Shown piece by piece: positions 12,417 through 24,972 of a stretch of DNA of 64,000 nt. Under the pieces are notes generated by a model. The model did no database searches and was not told the origin of the DNA. It saw nothing but the letters and a program-made list of their open reading frames with translations. The DNA lies in assembly GCA_951799445.1 (NCBI GenBank), contig OX637289.1, positions 2,892,501-2,956,500 of the forward strand, in the 5' to 3' direction. The position numbers were made by a program, and so were the translations under genes. Source of the DNA: Pseudisothecium myosuroides (Eukaryota; Streptophyta; Bryopsida; Hypnales; Lembophyllaceae). The stretch's first letter is position 1. The number at the start of each line of letters is the position of its first letter.

Positions 12417-13329
12417 TTAATCCCTAAAGGCCCATTGTTTGTTTGGGGGACAAATGGGATTTTGGGTAGGCCTACCTATGGGCTAAATTTTTGTTGTGAT
12501 TTTTGAAACTTTTTTTGAAGATAGAAAAATTGATAAGCTTTGTGAGAATGTAATTTTTTTCACAATCGGTGCCCAGAAGCAAAAGTTATGACCAAATATG
12601 CTCAAAATGGGGGACGGGAGGCAGCAAAAAAATTTTGCAAAAATTTGATCTATTTTTTTTTTCTCATAGATTATATTTTGTCTATTTAGAAAGATTTGAT
12701 TCATTTCATTTGGATTTGTTATGAGAAAGTTATGGACATTCTTGTTTTTGGGGCAGTTAAAGCATCTTCTTGAAAAAAATAACTTATTTCATTCATTTCT
12801 GAATGTAATTTTTTGAATTTTTGAATTTTTTTTTGCATAGTTTAGTTAACTTGCAAGAACAATCTCACCATTGGAATTAGTGCATTTTAATTCCATCTAA
12901 AATATATTAATATTTTAGATTTTCCTTCTATCTCCTACTTACTTCTACTTAACAATTTTTTTAAGAATGAAAATTAAGTTTTTTTGAATTTTTTTTCCTA
13001 GACTCTCAACTCAATTCTCTACTACAAAGATTTAAAGCTCAAAACTCTATAGTGCAAAATTTTAAGTTAAAAATGTTCAAAGTCAAAAAATCTAGTCCCG
13101 CAATGTGCTGAAAACTTGTTTTTTTTTCACTTTAAACGCAGATATCTTGCAATCTAAGCAATCAAAAATTCTGAAGTTTTTTCCACACATTTTCATACTA
13201 GTTAGGTGTAAGATCCTACGGTTAGATGTGCAAAAAAACATTTTTCAAATTTTTTTACTCCTTGCTATAGAAATGGCAGTTTTGAGTGTTTTTTGGCAAA
13301 AAAAAAGGCCTTGGGCCTTCAAGGGTTAG
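12417..13329 (+). mobile_element. TTAA element copy, family 1, with a paralogous empty site
   Basis: Left end TTAATCCCTAAAGGCCC, right end GGCCTTCAAGGGTTAG. The flanks on both sides align with a continuous sequence at 55875-56280 that lacks the element (junction near 56070-56075, TTTA where the target would be). This shows the element's outer limits independently. Confidence 0.75.
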
Positions 13330-13550
13330 TAGGTCATTCAAGCCTGCATTCTATGGACGGTTTTGTAGTTTCAGGGCAGCCCACTTCAAAAATTCACATA
13401 AATTACAACTTTAATTGGAAAAATATAATTCCACTTGAGTTTGATCCGTGAAGCAAGCACACACATGTGAAAAACATGTGCCCCTCTTGAAATTGTCTCC
13501 AAGATATTCAGATTGCAAATCAGGTGGTAATACTAGCCAAGTAGTGGTTT
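13330..13550. repeat. right half of the dispersed duplication (partner 56076-56280)
   Basis: Matches 56076-56280 (ATTCCACTTGAGTTTGAT, CCAAGATATTCAGATTGC). Together with 12226-12416 it forms the interrupted copy. Confidence 0.65.
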
Positions 13551-14199
13551 AAGATTATATTGTAAAATCAGTCTCTGAAATTTTGGATGGTGACACAAAT
13601 ACAAGCTAACTACAAGATCCTGAAAAGTATCTTCAATAAGTCTTTTTTTTAATTATATTGCATAAACGATCATTGTTTTAGTAGGAGTCATTGTCATTGT
13701 GAACCTATTTTGCTGTCTTCTTCCAAAGATCTGTACGGATTAACTACCACTAAATCCCTAAGCATTTCCATTGTTATTTAGCAAATTCACCGTAAAACAT
13801 AACATAATGAAAACAAAGTGGACTGAAAAAATTTGAGTTTATTTTGGAATTAAGGTCCAGAGTGTTCTCCAGAATTGACAATTTGAGAAAAATCATCATA
13901 AACTACTATTTGGAAGAATATATTGGAATTGATGTACTGATAAAAGTTGTAGATTTTGAGCTTTAGATTCCATCCGTACAATTAGATTCACCAATGCTAT
14001 CACCAATATTTTTTTTATAAATTTTGAAAGGAAAATTTCAAAATTCCTTCTAAATTCAATTACAAGCAAAATATTATCATTTTTTGAATATAAATAGTTG
14101 GAATGGATTTGAAATGAGGTTCTCTTGACACAGTGAATACAGAACATCCAGAGACATCCTGATGTTTAGTCCAAAATTCATTGAATAGTTCAGAAGTAC
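13551..14199. other. no gene seen
   Basis: AT-rich sequence without coding signal. A minus-strand ORF of 83 codons (14147-13896) shows no domain. Confidence 0.4.
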
Positions 14200-15123
14200 T
14201 TAACCCCTAAAGTTCCATGACTATGGTTTCAAAGAAAACGCTAGAAAACTACCACTTTTAATAGAAGTGCCAAATTTTTGAAAAAAATCTTTTTTAGACA
14301 CATGTAACCATGGGATCTTGTAGTATGCTGAACTGAGAACATGTGGTAAAAATTTCAGAAATTTCCACCGCGTGGATTGCAAGATATAAACATTAAAATC
14401 ATTTTTTGTCCCTACGAAAAATAGGGCAGCTGCACTTCACAAGCTCACTTTTCTTTAAAAAATGTCCAAAATGGTGGTGCTTCTTTGAATTCTTTTTCCT
14501 AAACAAGTTGGCTACATGCTTAAAAATTTTCAAATCATTTGGAATTGTACAACATATAGGAAAAAAATAGTAAGTAGAAAGAAATAGAGAATGATTTTAA
14601 AATACAAAATTGTTAAGAGTTTAATTGTGGAATTGAAAAATGTCAATCTCAATGGTTGTAATGTTGTAATAAACAATCTACATCTTCTGATTTATTTTTT
14701 TCAAAAATATTGAAAATTGAGTGAAATAAACGACTTCAAAGTCTATTTTAGAGTAGAAAATCCATAACTGCCTGCAAACTAAAATTCCTCATAACTTTTG
14801 ACTCATTGATCAAAATGAAATGGTTCAAAGCTTTCCGCATATATATATAAATCTAGAAAACCAATTTCAAATTTTGTTTTATCAAAAATGTGATTTTTTT
14901 TATCTGCCCGGGCTGCCTAGTTACAAAAAAAAATAACATATTAGGCCATAACTTTTGACTCCTATTTTCAAATGTCATGAAATTTAGTGCATATGAAAGA
15001 TATTCCTCGTCCCTTTTCTTCTATGAAAAATTCAGCCTAAAACTTATGGAAATCTCCAGTCACATGTACCTGCCCAAAATTTCTATGTTGCTAAAAATAG
15101 TAGGCTGGTCCTTTAGGGGTTAA
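14200..15123 (-). mobile_element. TTAA element copy, family 2 (complete)
   Basis: A 924 bp copy with well-kept ends: TTAACCCCTAAAGTTCCATG (end B) and GGTCCTTTAGGGGTTAA (end A). It has the family 2 interior: GGGCAGCTGCACTTCACAAG, CTTTGACTCATTG-type and TAACTTTTGACTCC motifs. Outer flanks (AAGTAC left, TTCCTT right) do not match, consistent with TTAA alone being duplicated. Confidence 0.75.
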
Positions 15124-15205
15124 TTCCTTGTTCTTTACTTCTTCAAGAGATTGTGGGGACTCTTACTGCAAATATGAATTCAAAATTTTCAAACTTTATC
15201 ATGTA

Positions 15206-15614
15206 AGGTAGTGTGCTCTAAAAGCGAGCGGCCTCTTCAAATTGACCCTATATTTAAGTATGAAATGGATATTAGGTGGTCTTTAAATGGACCTCTCAAG
15301 CCATTGAGAGAATCGAGAGAAAAGCATTATCTATTGTAAGAGCCAATCATTGGCCTTCATTAACTCAAATCACTTTAGAAGTTGCAAGTGGTCAGATTTT
15401 GGAAGACCTAGGGTCACAAATAGGTGCCTACAACGATTTTCTTTGAAAATTCATAAGTAATTCAAAAACGATTCAAAAAACATGAAACCACTTGTGTAAC
15501 GTTCCGCATCCATTTTTCTTTCTCTGAAAAATGATCCAAAAATATTTCTGTTCAAGGAAACCTGTGAAAAAGGCAGATCAGCCCTTAAATGGTCGCTTTT
15601 AGGCCATACTACCT
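15206..15614 (+). mobile_element. TA-flanked MITE, 409 bp type, copy 1
   Basis: Left end AGGTAGTGTGCTCTAAAAGC, right end AAGCGACC complement reading GGTCGCTTTTAGGCC..ACTACCT, with TA at 15204-15205 and 15615-15616. Very similar copies lie at 34388-34804 and 56526-56934. TA duplication and long imperfect inverted ends suggest the Tc1/mariner superfamily. Confidence 0.75.
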
Positions 15615-15639
15615 TATGACAAATACAAAACTCCTGTGT

Positions 15640-15702
15640 GTTTTCCTAGGGGTAAATTCACCCCGCATGACCCAGTTCATGGGACGGGTTTAGCGTCCTG
15701 CC
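15640..15702. repeat. relic of the GGACGTTAAACCCGTC foldback element
   Basis: GACGGGTTTAGCGTCCTG at 15683-15700 matches one arm of the element at 35224-35503. Only one end remains. Confidence 0.4.
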
Positions 15703-15989
15703 ATCAAATTAGGTTGGAGTTCCTTCTCTCTTCCAAGGAGTGAGACCACATTATTGCAAGCAGGCCGGCCGTCTCACTCCAGACCTAAGTTATTTTTGGG
15801 GGAATGATCAGAATCCCAGGCGGGGTCCGAGTGCCCAGTGCCCACTGCCCAGCTTGCCTGTCAGGGCAACAAGCCCAACGAGCTCCCTCACTCCATCCTC
15901 TTCTGTCCAGCTGCCCCTGCCGCTGCCCCTGCTCAATATAGTATAACTTAAGTTACTGCGCAGTCCAGCACTCCAGCCAGTGCTCCGAG

Positions 15990-15997
15990 TATATAAG
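15990..15997 (+). promoter_or_regulatory. TATA box candidate
   Basis: TATATAAG matches the plant TATA consensus. It sits in GC-rich sequence where such an AT run is unexpected, and a pyrimidine-rich stretch suitable for initiation (CCTCCTTCCC) follows about 20-30 bases downstream. No coding region clearly follows. Confidence 0.4.
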
Positions 15998-17400
15998 TGC
16001 TTGAAGCGTGCTGGTCCTCCTTCCCGGCCTGACACTCTCCACCTGTGCTCGCCAAATACTGTACTGTACCTGTCATTGCTGCTTTCACACAACTGATCGA
16101 AAGGAAAAGTAATAAGCTGGACCTGAGTGAGTGAGTGAGTCCAGTGGGATGCATGGAAGCCCGAAAAGACTGAGGCGAGGATGGGCGAAAGCCAGCCAGC
16201 CCAGCAAGCCAGGCCAGCCGGGCCCTGCCATTACCAACCGACCGAGACAGCCGGCACTGGGGAGCAGAAGGCCAGACAGGAGGGTGTCAGCGCACACATG
16301 TTCCAGCAGCTGACATGCTCGGGGATCCGAAGTTGGAGGAGACGGCCGGAGCTAGGACGCCCGATCGAGGCAAGGCAACTGAAGGCAAGCAGCAACAACT
16401 GAATTGAATTGAAGGACCCAATGCTTCAATTCGTTAATCATCCAACTCAGTTTTGTCCTGCTTTCGGAATCCTTTCTGTCTGTTGGCGACTAGTGGACTC
16501 GGGGACAGTCACTTGAAAAAACAAACTAAGGAATTGGGGAGCGGACGGAGGCTCACAAGAGGACGAAGCCGAAGCCGAATGCAAGACCGACTGGTGGATG
16601 CCAGGATAACTTACAGGAAACTTCGCGGGAGAGACGGAGGGCGAGTTGGTAGCTCGAGGGAAGGACCTGGTTCCAATCCGTTACGGTAATGTTTTGGGGT
16701 AGGAAATTGGATGCATGTTCCAAATCTGAACAAATTGGGGAAGGTAGAAATGATCGATCGGCTTCAGTTTCCCCAGAATTTCAGTTGGGAATAGACACAC
16801 AGACAGGGGCTCGAAGTGCATCAAAAATTGTTCTCAAAATTTTCAAAATTTCTTGTATGCAATTGTGTTACTTGTGCCATGACAACATGTCCCAATTTTG
16901 TTTTACTCCGTAAATCTCTAATTCCTCAATTAGCTATGGCAATTTGTGTACGTGAACATAACATTTGAGAGTCACTGTACTTATACCTACAGTATACTCC
17001 ACCAAAAAACACTACATAAGCTTATGTATGTGTACAGTACATCCAGGTCTGCCTGCTGCATCCCAGTGCCGGCCAAGGAGTCCGTCGGGCTTCAACTCAA
17101 TCTTCTCCATATTCCAACCAGATTCTGTGCTGACACCATTCTGTCTCGTGAGGTCCTGGGACATGAGAAGTTGAAATTAGACAACGGCAGGGCAGGCAGC
17201 TGAGCAGCAGGGGGTGCTAGATTTGGATCATGTAAGTTAACTCATGTCTCATGTACACTGAAATTAACTTATCTGGGACTGAAACAGGAAACAACCGCGG
17301 TGAATTAATTAATGACTGCTGGTGAATAATGTCGTCAAGAGAAGAAACAGATTCATTTGGTGATTCTGGCAGGGCCGGCCGGCCGGGATGAACCGACGCA

Positions 17401-17509
17401 CGGACCCCTCGCTCGTCCTCCCAAAGTCCTCGGTTTTGTTCCCCAGGCCACTTGTGGCTGGGGCGTTGTTTTATTTTTCTTTTGCAATGAAATTCCGTTT
17501 CATTTGTTT

Positions 17510-17540
<31 letters not shown>

Positions 17541-17545
17541 GTCCT
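17401..17545 (+). mobile_element. LINE-like 3' end with A-rich tail
   Basis: TTCCGTTTCATTTGTTTAAA followed by repeated AAAAAT units resembles the tail at 24930-24970 and the motif near 8370. Known: plant L1-type LINEs end in short A-rich tails. No reverse-transcriptase ORF is present here. Confidence 0.35.
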
Positions 17546-17833
17546 CGATTTTTTTCCCAGGGGTGCGTCTTAAATTTTTTTTTAAACTATTTCGTGCTTG
17601 ATTAATCTATTTTTTACACCGCTCCTAGCTGCTTTTGAGGACTCTGGTTGCAAATAGGAATTCGAAATTTCCAAAATTTAACATGCATGGCAAATATATA
17701 GTTCTTGAATGTATTTTCCCTAGGGATGAAACAGGGACAAGCATCAAAGCCTCATTTGCCAAGAATTCTTAGATACTTGATGTAAAAATGACATTTTCTG
17801 CTTAGGAAGCTTCCACCGCCCTGAGTGGCACAT

Positions 17834-17880
17834 GATGTTGAACCCCCCCTCCTAGGTTAGACCATCCGCTTGAGCCAGAT
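17834..17880 (-). repeat. weak tRNA-like A and B box pair (SINE relic candidate)
   Basis: On the minus strand TGGCTCAAGCGGATGGTC (17877-17860) resembles a pol III A box and GGTTCAACATC (17844-17834) a B box. The spacing is shorter than in tRNA genes and the B box is imperfect, so this is at most a decayed tRNA-derived SINE. Confidence 0.2.
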
Positions 17881-17959
17881 TGATTGTTTTTACTCTTGCA
17901 TTGAATGCAATGCAATGGTCACTATTTATGAAAAAAAACAAAAAAAACAAGGGACGAGC

Positions 17960-19330
17960 AACGGGATCGGTTCACCTTGGCTTTCTAGAAGGGTCTAAAA
18001 AAAGATAGCCTTTGAAAGTTAGAGTCAATAACACTAGTAGAAACATGGATTTGGTAAACTAGCTAAATGATCACAAAACAACCCAAAGATGGTCTTAAGA
18101 TTGAGGTTGTGATCCTAGTCAAGTTTCTCATATGTTATAACTATTTATAATGTATAAATTTTAGTTTTTTCTTTACTAAATTTTATCGTGTACATTGAAA
18201 AGAGGCTAAAATTTAATTAACAAAAATTTACCTTAATCACAAATGTAACAAATCTATAACCCCACTCCATTCAACCTTCGGTGGTGGCACTCTCTCACTT
18301 CAAATTCACTACTAACCCAAGTTATGAGGTGACATTCCTAGCTAAGAGGTAACTATGTTCTTGTGCCTCGTGTGTGCATGCAACAACTACAGTTATCTAC
18401 TTGTAAATCATTAATGTTTACGCCAATCCAAATGAAAAGTGCCACACTTCCTTTTACCCCCATCATGCAAGTTGTAAACCCAAGTTTATCATGTGACAAA
18501 AAAAATTTTGAATTGCTAAAATCTAGTGTATGTATAGTAGTTGACTACAAATACAATTGGAGCATTAAAGTATAAAAGTGAAACATACTAAATTGCAACA
18601 TGTTGAAAATATGAACTCTTGCTCTTATTTGATAAAAATAGAAATAAGAAATATTGTCAAAATTTTGGTATCACTTCTATTGTTGTCATATCATATTGAA
18701 TCACCTACAATCCAAACAAATGTACTAAATACAACCCTTACAAACTAATACGCTGAATTCAAAAAGATTGCAATAAAAATAATTGTTTTGGTTGCTAAGC
18801 ACAAATTAAAATGATTTATATTAATTGTGTATTAGGACAAATATTTTCAAATTTAGTCAAAACAAATGCAACAACAGTTCAAACTACAACCTATAGATCA
18901 CCTATGAAAGTAAATGACATCTCAAGTCTTTGATTCATTGAAAATCTTCAAATTCCATTCAAATTAATATTATCTATATTTTTTTCTATTTATAATTTTT
19001 TTGAAGCACGCATATGACAACTTTTTACAATACCAATGGAGGTGGGTCTTAAATGGTGTACAACATATAGTAAAATATTAAAGTCATTGAGACTCAAAAA
19101 AGAAACATAAGCGATATTTGGAGTGATGATGAATCCCATCGCAACAACTGAGTCTATGGGGTGGTTAGCTTTAGAATTCATTTACTTCCAACCCGTAATT
19201 GTTTTTTGCTTCAAATTTTCTTAGGATTGTAATATACAAATATTACTACAACATTCATGTTTGCTCATTTGGATTTTGTCCACTTTTTTTCAACAAATGG
19301 CGCATACAGTGAAATTGAACAAAGTGTATA
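17960..19330. other. no gene seen
   Basis: AT-rich sequence with ORFs no longer than 70 codons and no recognised repeat. Confidence 0.4.
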
Positions 19331-19334
19331 GACT

Positions 19335-20208
19335 CAGTTTTTAGAGTCATTGTATGTTTTCACCAAAAACGCTCTAAAACTGCCATTTCTAATACAAGTA
19401 CCAAATTTTAGAAAAAAAAACATTTTTGAACACATGTAACCGTAGGATCTTGTAGTGTGCTAGTTTGAGAAGATGTGGAAAAAAATTCAGAATTTTCCAC
19501 CGTGTCGATGGCAATATATTAGTGTTTGAATTGTGAAAAATTCTTTTTTTGGCCCTGTAAAAAAAAGGGCAGCTGCACTTCACAAGATCACATTTGTATC
19601 AAAAAATGTCCAAAAATTTTGGTTACTCTTTGGATTTGTTTTTCAAAGCAAGTTTTCTACATGCTTGAAAATTTTCAGATCATTTGGAATTGTACAACAC
19701 ATAGGAAAAAAATTTCAAAGTAGAAAAAAACAAAGAATGATTCAAAACACTAAATTGTTAAGAGTTTAATTATGGAATTGAAAAATGTCAATTCCAATGG
19801 TTGTAATGTTGTGATAAACAATCTACACCCAATGCTTTTATTTATTTTCAAAAGTATTAAAAATTGAGTTAAATAAAAGACTTCAAAGTTTATTTTAGAG
19901 TCGAGAATCCATAATTGTCCTCAAACTAAAACTCCTTATAACTTTTGACTCATTTATCCAAATTTTTATTTTTTTTAAAGTGATTTTTTAAGAATTTTTT
20001 GAGTTGCCTGCCGAACACTGAAAATCACATATCATACAATAATTTTTTAACCATGTGGTCAAAAGTTATGAAAATTGTTGGACCTTAAAGCTACTCCTTG
20101 GGAAAATGTTGTGTAAAAATTTCAAAGAAAAAAATGAAAACTCCGCTCGTAGTGAGCTGCCCCAAAACGCCACATTCTCAAAAAAACATGTTCAGTGCTT
20201 TACCTTGA
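19335..20208 (-). mobile_element. TTAA element copy, family 2, decayed ends
   Basis: The interior is unmistakable: ACGCTCTAAAACTGCCATTT, GGGCAGCTGCACTTCACAAG and ATAACTTTTGACTCATTTAT. Both terminal motifs have mutated (TTTTTAGAGTCATTG left; GTGCTTTACCTTGAG right), so the limits are approximate. Confidence 0.6.
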
Positions 20209-20324
20209 GATGAACCTATATGTTACAACCCAGATTCCAATCTTGTCCTTGAGTACTTTTGGTGTGCATTTTTGTTGAGATGAGAGTGGTAATAGGCTAG
20301 GTGTATGATCAAGTAAATTGATAT

Positions 20325-20511
20325 AGTATAGCTTCTCTAAAGTAACAACCATGGGACTAGGCTCAAGGCCCCATGCTCAAGAGTCTCAAAAAACTTCTCT
20401 GATGTATATGTTTGGAATTGGGCCTAGCTAGTGTGAGACTGGGCAATCAATACTTCATCACTTTAGAAAAGTCATTGCTTTACATATGTTCATTTTAGAG
20501 AAGTTCTATTG
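20325..20511. mobile_element. pogo/Emigrant-like MITE, decayed copy
   Basis: The right end AGAAGTTCTATTG followed by TA and the left end TAGTATAGCTTCTCTAAAG resemble the termini of the 42549-42753 element. The interior is short and non-coding. Confidence 0.4.
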
Positions 20512-21776
20512 TATTAAGCTAGTCAATCATTTCATCAAATGCAATCACTTTTTTGGGAACTAATTTCTATACCAAATTTTGAATATAAGGCAATCTATTG
20601 CAAATAAGCAACTTCCCTGAAGCCTTTGCGGCAAGAATATAGTAAATTTGGAACCTTTTTAAATTTAATTTTGCTAATTTTTGCTTAGGTAAATTTTATA
20701 AATCTTTATAAAATGTGTTTTACGATTGATGTTTGAAGTAATAAGTTTATAATCCATTGAAGTGAAGGCTAGAAATTTGCCAAATTTTTTTTACTGCAGT
20801 GACTGTAAAACACAACTAGATAAATGTAATTCAAAATAGTATAAATTTTTTTTTTGTCTTACAAACCATTGCTACATGAGTGACATGGCTAGAGACCAAA
20901 AAATTTACACTGCTCAAAATAGGTAAATCTAAAATTGCGACTTCTTTATTGTGGGCAATTTCTATTTTTAGATTAGTAAAATTTCTTTATTTTTTTATTG
21001 ACAAGTGATAGAAAATTTCAAAGCACCAAAAAACGTGCATCGAAAAAATGCATGATTTGGATATTATATGCAAAGTGTCAAAGTTTGTTTTGGTAAATGT
21101 TCTAAAACCATTTTTGCTTTAATAGGAACATATTAAATTAGGATATGTGCTTAGTGTGATCATTTCAAAAAGTGGCATTGTAGGCACCACGCAATTGTGA
21201 AAGGGTCTACTTTACTTCATGTAGGGTAATCCAACTTATAATAGGCAAAAGATCCATGACAAACACCTAGGGAGTGACCCATTACTATCTTGCATCAATC
21301 CATGCCCCCAAAAATTCACTAAATGAAATTTGGGATAGAGTAGGTTGATAGTGGCTACAATCAATGTCTTCAATGATAGTGATGGAATGAATAGTGATTG
21401 CAATAGGAACTTCTACCTAATGTATTTGAGTATAAGTTCATTAGAAGAAGTGACTTTTTTAGGCCTTTATATTGCAGCAATGTTAGAAAAATATTGTGAT
21501 TGCTTTAGGTGAGTAAGATGACCATTATAGATACACTTTTTGTTGGCTTTGAGGTAGTCTAAAGACTCTTTTGGGCCAATTGGCAGCACACTTCAAAAAT
21601 TTATAACAAATTCATACTTTGTCAAAAAAAAATACAACTTCAATTGCTCTTCCCGTTTCTTGCATTTGTCTATATGTAGGGAAAAAATGTAAATAATTTC
21701 ATCAATTTCCAATAGGGCGAACCAGTTAGTCTGAATGTCATAGGTTGATATCCTTCCATAGTTGCAATTTTCAAAC
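20512..21776. other. no gene seen
   Basis: AT-rich sequence, no supported ORF or recognised element. Confidence 0.4.
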
Positions 21777-21778
21777 TA

Positions 21779-22105
21779 AGATAGGAGGTTCTAAAAGCAT
21801 TCAAGCTCTAAAGTCACCCATCTCCCCAAATGTACACTATTTTGTACATGTTGATTTTTTGTTGTACCCAAAATGTACAAATAGTGTAAAATCGATGAGG
21901 TGGGCAATTTTAGAACCCTTTGCCATTTCAACTTCAAAAATCCATAACTAATTCCACAAAGCGCCAAAAAATATGAAACAACTTGGGTTAGATGCCAATT
22001 CCAATAGTCTTTGAAGGAAAATCTACTGAAAAATATTTCAAAAAGTTTCACCTCCCCAAATTCAGGTTTTAGCTCTTAGATGGACGCTTTATAGACCTCC
22101 TACCT
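21779..22105 (+). mobile_element. TA-flanked MITE, 328 bp type, copy A
   Basis: Ends AGATAGGAGGTTCTAAAAGC and GACCTCCTACCT are flanked by TA (21777-21778, 22106-22107). It shares CACCCATCTCCCCAAATG-type and GAAACAACTTGGGTTAGATG-type interior sequence with 28971-29298. Confidence 0.7.
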
Positions 22106-22199
22106 TAGTAGAGCCTTGATTATTAGAATACTTAAGAAAATTCCCCACTCACTCAGTGCTTATGCTGACAGATTACTGAGTAACCATCACCACCGGGGG

Positions 22200-22470
22200 A
22201 CATGATCAGTTGAAGCCATCACCTCACTCTGGGCCATTCAGTTGGTGGAGTGGCATTTAAGATTTAACCCGATTTTCTTATTTTCTTATTATTTTATTTT
22301 ATTTTATTTTATTTTCTATTTTAAAAAATGGGACTCCATAGGAAAACAACCCAACCCAATTATTGATTGACAGACATGAAATGTTAACATTCCTGATTTC
22401 CTGAACCCAAACTTGTTTTCTTGTGCAGTGGGTTCTCCCATTTGTTCTTTAAAAAAACAAAAAAAACTTG
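22200..22470. repeat. ATTTT-rich tract and LINE-like tail motif
   Basis: A run of TTTTA units (about 22283-22320) follows TCAGTTGGTGGAGTGG, which weakly resembles a pol III A box. CCCATTTGTTCTTTAAAAAA lies near 22437. It may be the 3' part of a retroelement, but no coding part survives. Confidence 0.2.
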
Positions 22471-22676
22471 TTTTCTTCTCATCAATGGCCAACGCATTAT
22501 TATAATGCAGTCAAAGGCATACTGAGACTGAGAGGGGTCAATGAAGGATGACAAGTGCCTGCCAACCCTCTGCATCGCATGAACTTCAAGTGTTGGTTCA
22601 TTTGGGAGATTAATACGATTGCCTCCATGGAATTACAAGAGTCAGGTTTAGGAGCCTGTCACCAAATGTTCAGTTA

Positions 22677-22920
22677 CTGACCCCCAAAGTTCTCAGACAA
22701 ATGTTTCCACTTAAAAAAAAAATGCAAAATTGTCATTTTAATTGGGAGAGAGAAGAGAAAATCTATTAGGGGGATTCAACTGTAGACCACTTGAAAAATA
22801 TGTGGTAAAATTTTCAAAAATATATATTGACCATTTGGATTGTGAGGTTAAAATGTTTGAAGTAAAGAAACGATGGCAATTTTGCTCATCTTTCTATAAC
22901 AAGTTTAGTATAAGGTAGAA
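22677..22920 (-). mobile_element. TTAA element fragment, end B only
   Basis: TGACCCCCAAAGTTCTCAG and AAAATTGTCATTTTAATTGG follow the end-B pattern. The remainder is lost or unrecognisable. Confidence 0.3.
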
Positions 22921-23130
22921 GCACCTAATGTAACACTTTTCATTCTCCTACACCTTAAAAAATGACTTGGAATGAACACTCCCATGTTCAAAATGACCAC
23001 AACTTTTCAAAAGCAATCAATGAGAGTTGAGACCTTGATCTTCTTTGATTAAATTTTTTGTAACTAGGTTGAAAATACATATTAAAAACAACCTCCAAAA
23101 AATTAGATATTTTTGTTCTTTGAAAGATCA

Positions 23131-23936
23131 TTAACCCCTAAAGGATAGCTTGCTATTTTTAGCAACATAAAAATTTTGGACAGGTTTGTGTAACTGGGGA
23201 TTTGCATATTTTAGGCTGAAATTTTTATAGAAGGTGGGGACAAGGAATATCTTTCATATGCACTAAATTTCATGACATTTGGAAATAGGAATCAAAAGTT
23301 ATGGCCAAATATGTTAATTTTTTTCGTAATTGGGCAGTCCGGGCAGATTAGAAAAAATCACTTTTTTGAAAAACAAAATTTTGAAATTGGTTTTCTAGAG
23401 TTACATATGCGTGGAAAGCTTTGAATCATTCTATTTCGATCAATGAGTAAAAAGTTATGAGTTTTTATGTTTGCGGGCAGTTATGGATTCTCTACTCTAA
23501 AATAAATTATTAACAAATTTAGTGTTTTGAATCATTCTCTACTTCTTTCTACTTACTATTTTTTTCCTATATGTTCTGCAACTCCAAATGATTTGAAATT
23601 TTTTAAGCATGTAGTCAACTTGTCTAGGAAAAAATAATCCAAAGAAGCACAACCATTTTGAACATTTTTTTGTGGAAATGTGAGCTTGTGAAGTACAACT
23701 GCCCTGTTTTTTGCAGGGCCAAAAAAAATGATGTCAATGGATTTGAATGCTTTTATCTTGCAACCCACACGGTGAAAATTTCTAAAAAATTTACCACATG
23801 TTCTGAAGTCAGCATACTATAAGATCCTACAGTTGTATGTTAAAAAAAATTAATTAATTTTTTGGTATTTTGTACTAAAAATGGCAATTTTTGGAGAGTT
23901 TTGGTGAATACATAGTCATGGAACTTTAGGGATTAA
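23131..23936 (+). mobile_element. TTAA element copy, family 2
   Basis: Starts TTAACCCCTAAAGGATAGC and ends GGAACTTTAGGGATTAA. The interior matches other family 2 copies (AAATTTCATGACATTTGGAA, TAATCCAAAGAAGCACAACC). At 806 bp it is about 120 bp shorter than the full form, so it has an internal deletion. Confidence 0.7.
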
Positions 23937-24270
23937 GTAGGAGGGATTTGTAATGCTAGGAAAAAACTAAATTATTAAGAATATCGATACATAATTTTGA
24001 AATGTCAATTCCAATGGTGGCAATCTAAATCACATCTATCCAATTCTTGGGAGTTTTGGTTTGGATTATTGAAACGTTTAAAAAAGTCTTTTGTAAATAC
24101 AATTTTATAAACAAGCTTTCTACGAAATAATCATATATTTATTTTTTATATTTTTATATTTTGTGAATTTTTTTCATTTCTAGTTTATGATACTCAAATA
24201 TATGCACAACTTGCTACATGCCCCCACCCCTTTGCACACATATAAACGTATTGATAATTAATGGCTTTGA
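23937..24270. other. no gene seen
   Basis: AT-rich; no recognised feature. Confidence 0.35.
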
Positions 24271-24972
24271 TGGAAGTGGCTTGGAGGCAATTTGATACTC
24301 CTCTCTAAAGTGTACTAGTGATATGAACTACAACTGCTGCAAGTTAAGTATTGAATAAACCCTTGTACACAAGTTCTATTCTTACCCATGAGCTCAAGAA
24401 TTATGGGATTATGCTCAATCTATCAATCACCATAAACGTGGAGTGCAACCGATCATTGGTCCTTATGATAGATTGGATTTTTTCCAATGCATATTTGGAT
24501 CCTTGACTCCTCGATGGTTCCATGAACTCAGTAACATTTAAAACTTGTTTTGTGGCTCCACAATTTGGATCATTTGGACCTCACAAAAACAACAAGATCT
24601 TAACTCAACATCCATGGCCTCTGGACTTTACTCATAATGCGCTTTGGGACACTCTTCTTGACTCTTGATGTGTTGCTAAGCTAAAAGCTCAACTGGGGCT
24701 CATTTACAGCCTCAAGATAGGGCAAATATTCTGGGCCAAGTTTGATTGCATTTGGCTTAAATCTCTAGTTATTGCTAGTTGGATTGGATCTAATATCTAT
24801 TGGAATAAGAGGAATCCTCCTTCTTGTTTATTCCATTCGTTTTCTTTTTTGGTTCCTTTTTCTTTTTGCTCTTATCTCTTCATTGTGTGTCTTGACTGTT
24901 TTGTATTGTGATTTCCTTTAATGCAATGGCTCATTCCATTTGTTCAAAAAAATAAAACGATAAAAATAAAAT
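24271..24972 (+). pseudogene. decayed LINE-like 3' region
   Basis: An open stretch on the plus strand near 24681-24830 reads KLKAQLGLIYSLKIG..WLKSLVIASWIGSNIYWNKR, the style of a plant non-LTR element C-terminus. It is followed by TTCCATTTGTTCAAAAAAAT and an A-rich end (ATAAAACGATAAAAATAAAA). Upstream frames are broken by stops. Assignment to LINEs is inference; no RT catalytic motif is visible. Confidence 0.35.

Larger units (their letters stand above)
15627..17400 (+). other. GC-rich island, possible transcribed locus of unknown type
   Basis: This 1.8 kb stretch is markedly richer in G+C than its flanks and carries no copy of the local transposon families apart from a relic near 15640-15702. 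It contains many short ORFs on both strands, none over about 95 codons and none with a recognisable domain. A TATA-like site at 15990 could drive a plus-strand transcript. It may hold a long non-coding RNA, a 5' exon of a gene with long introns, or a decayed gene. Confidence 0.35.

Noticed and set aside
16669..16682. GGTTCCAATCC, tRNA B-box-like
   Set aside because: No cloverleaf could be built around it and no matching acceptor stem is present.
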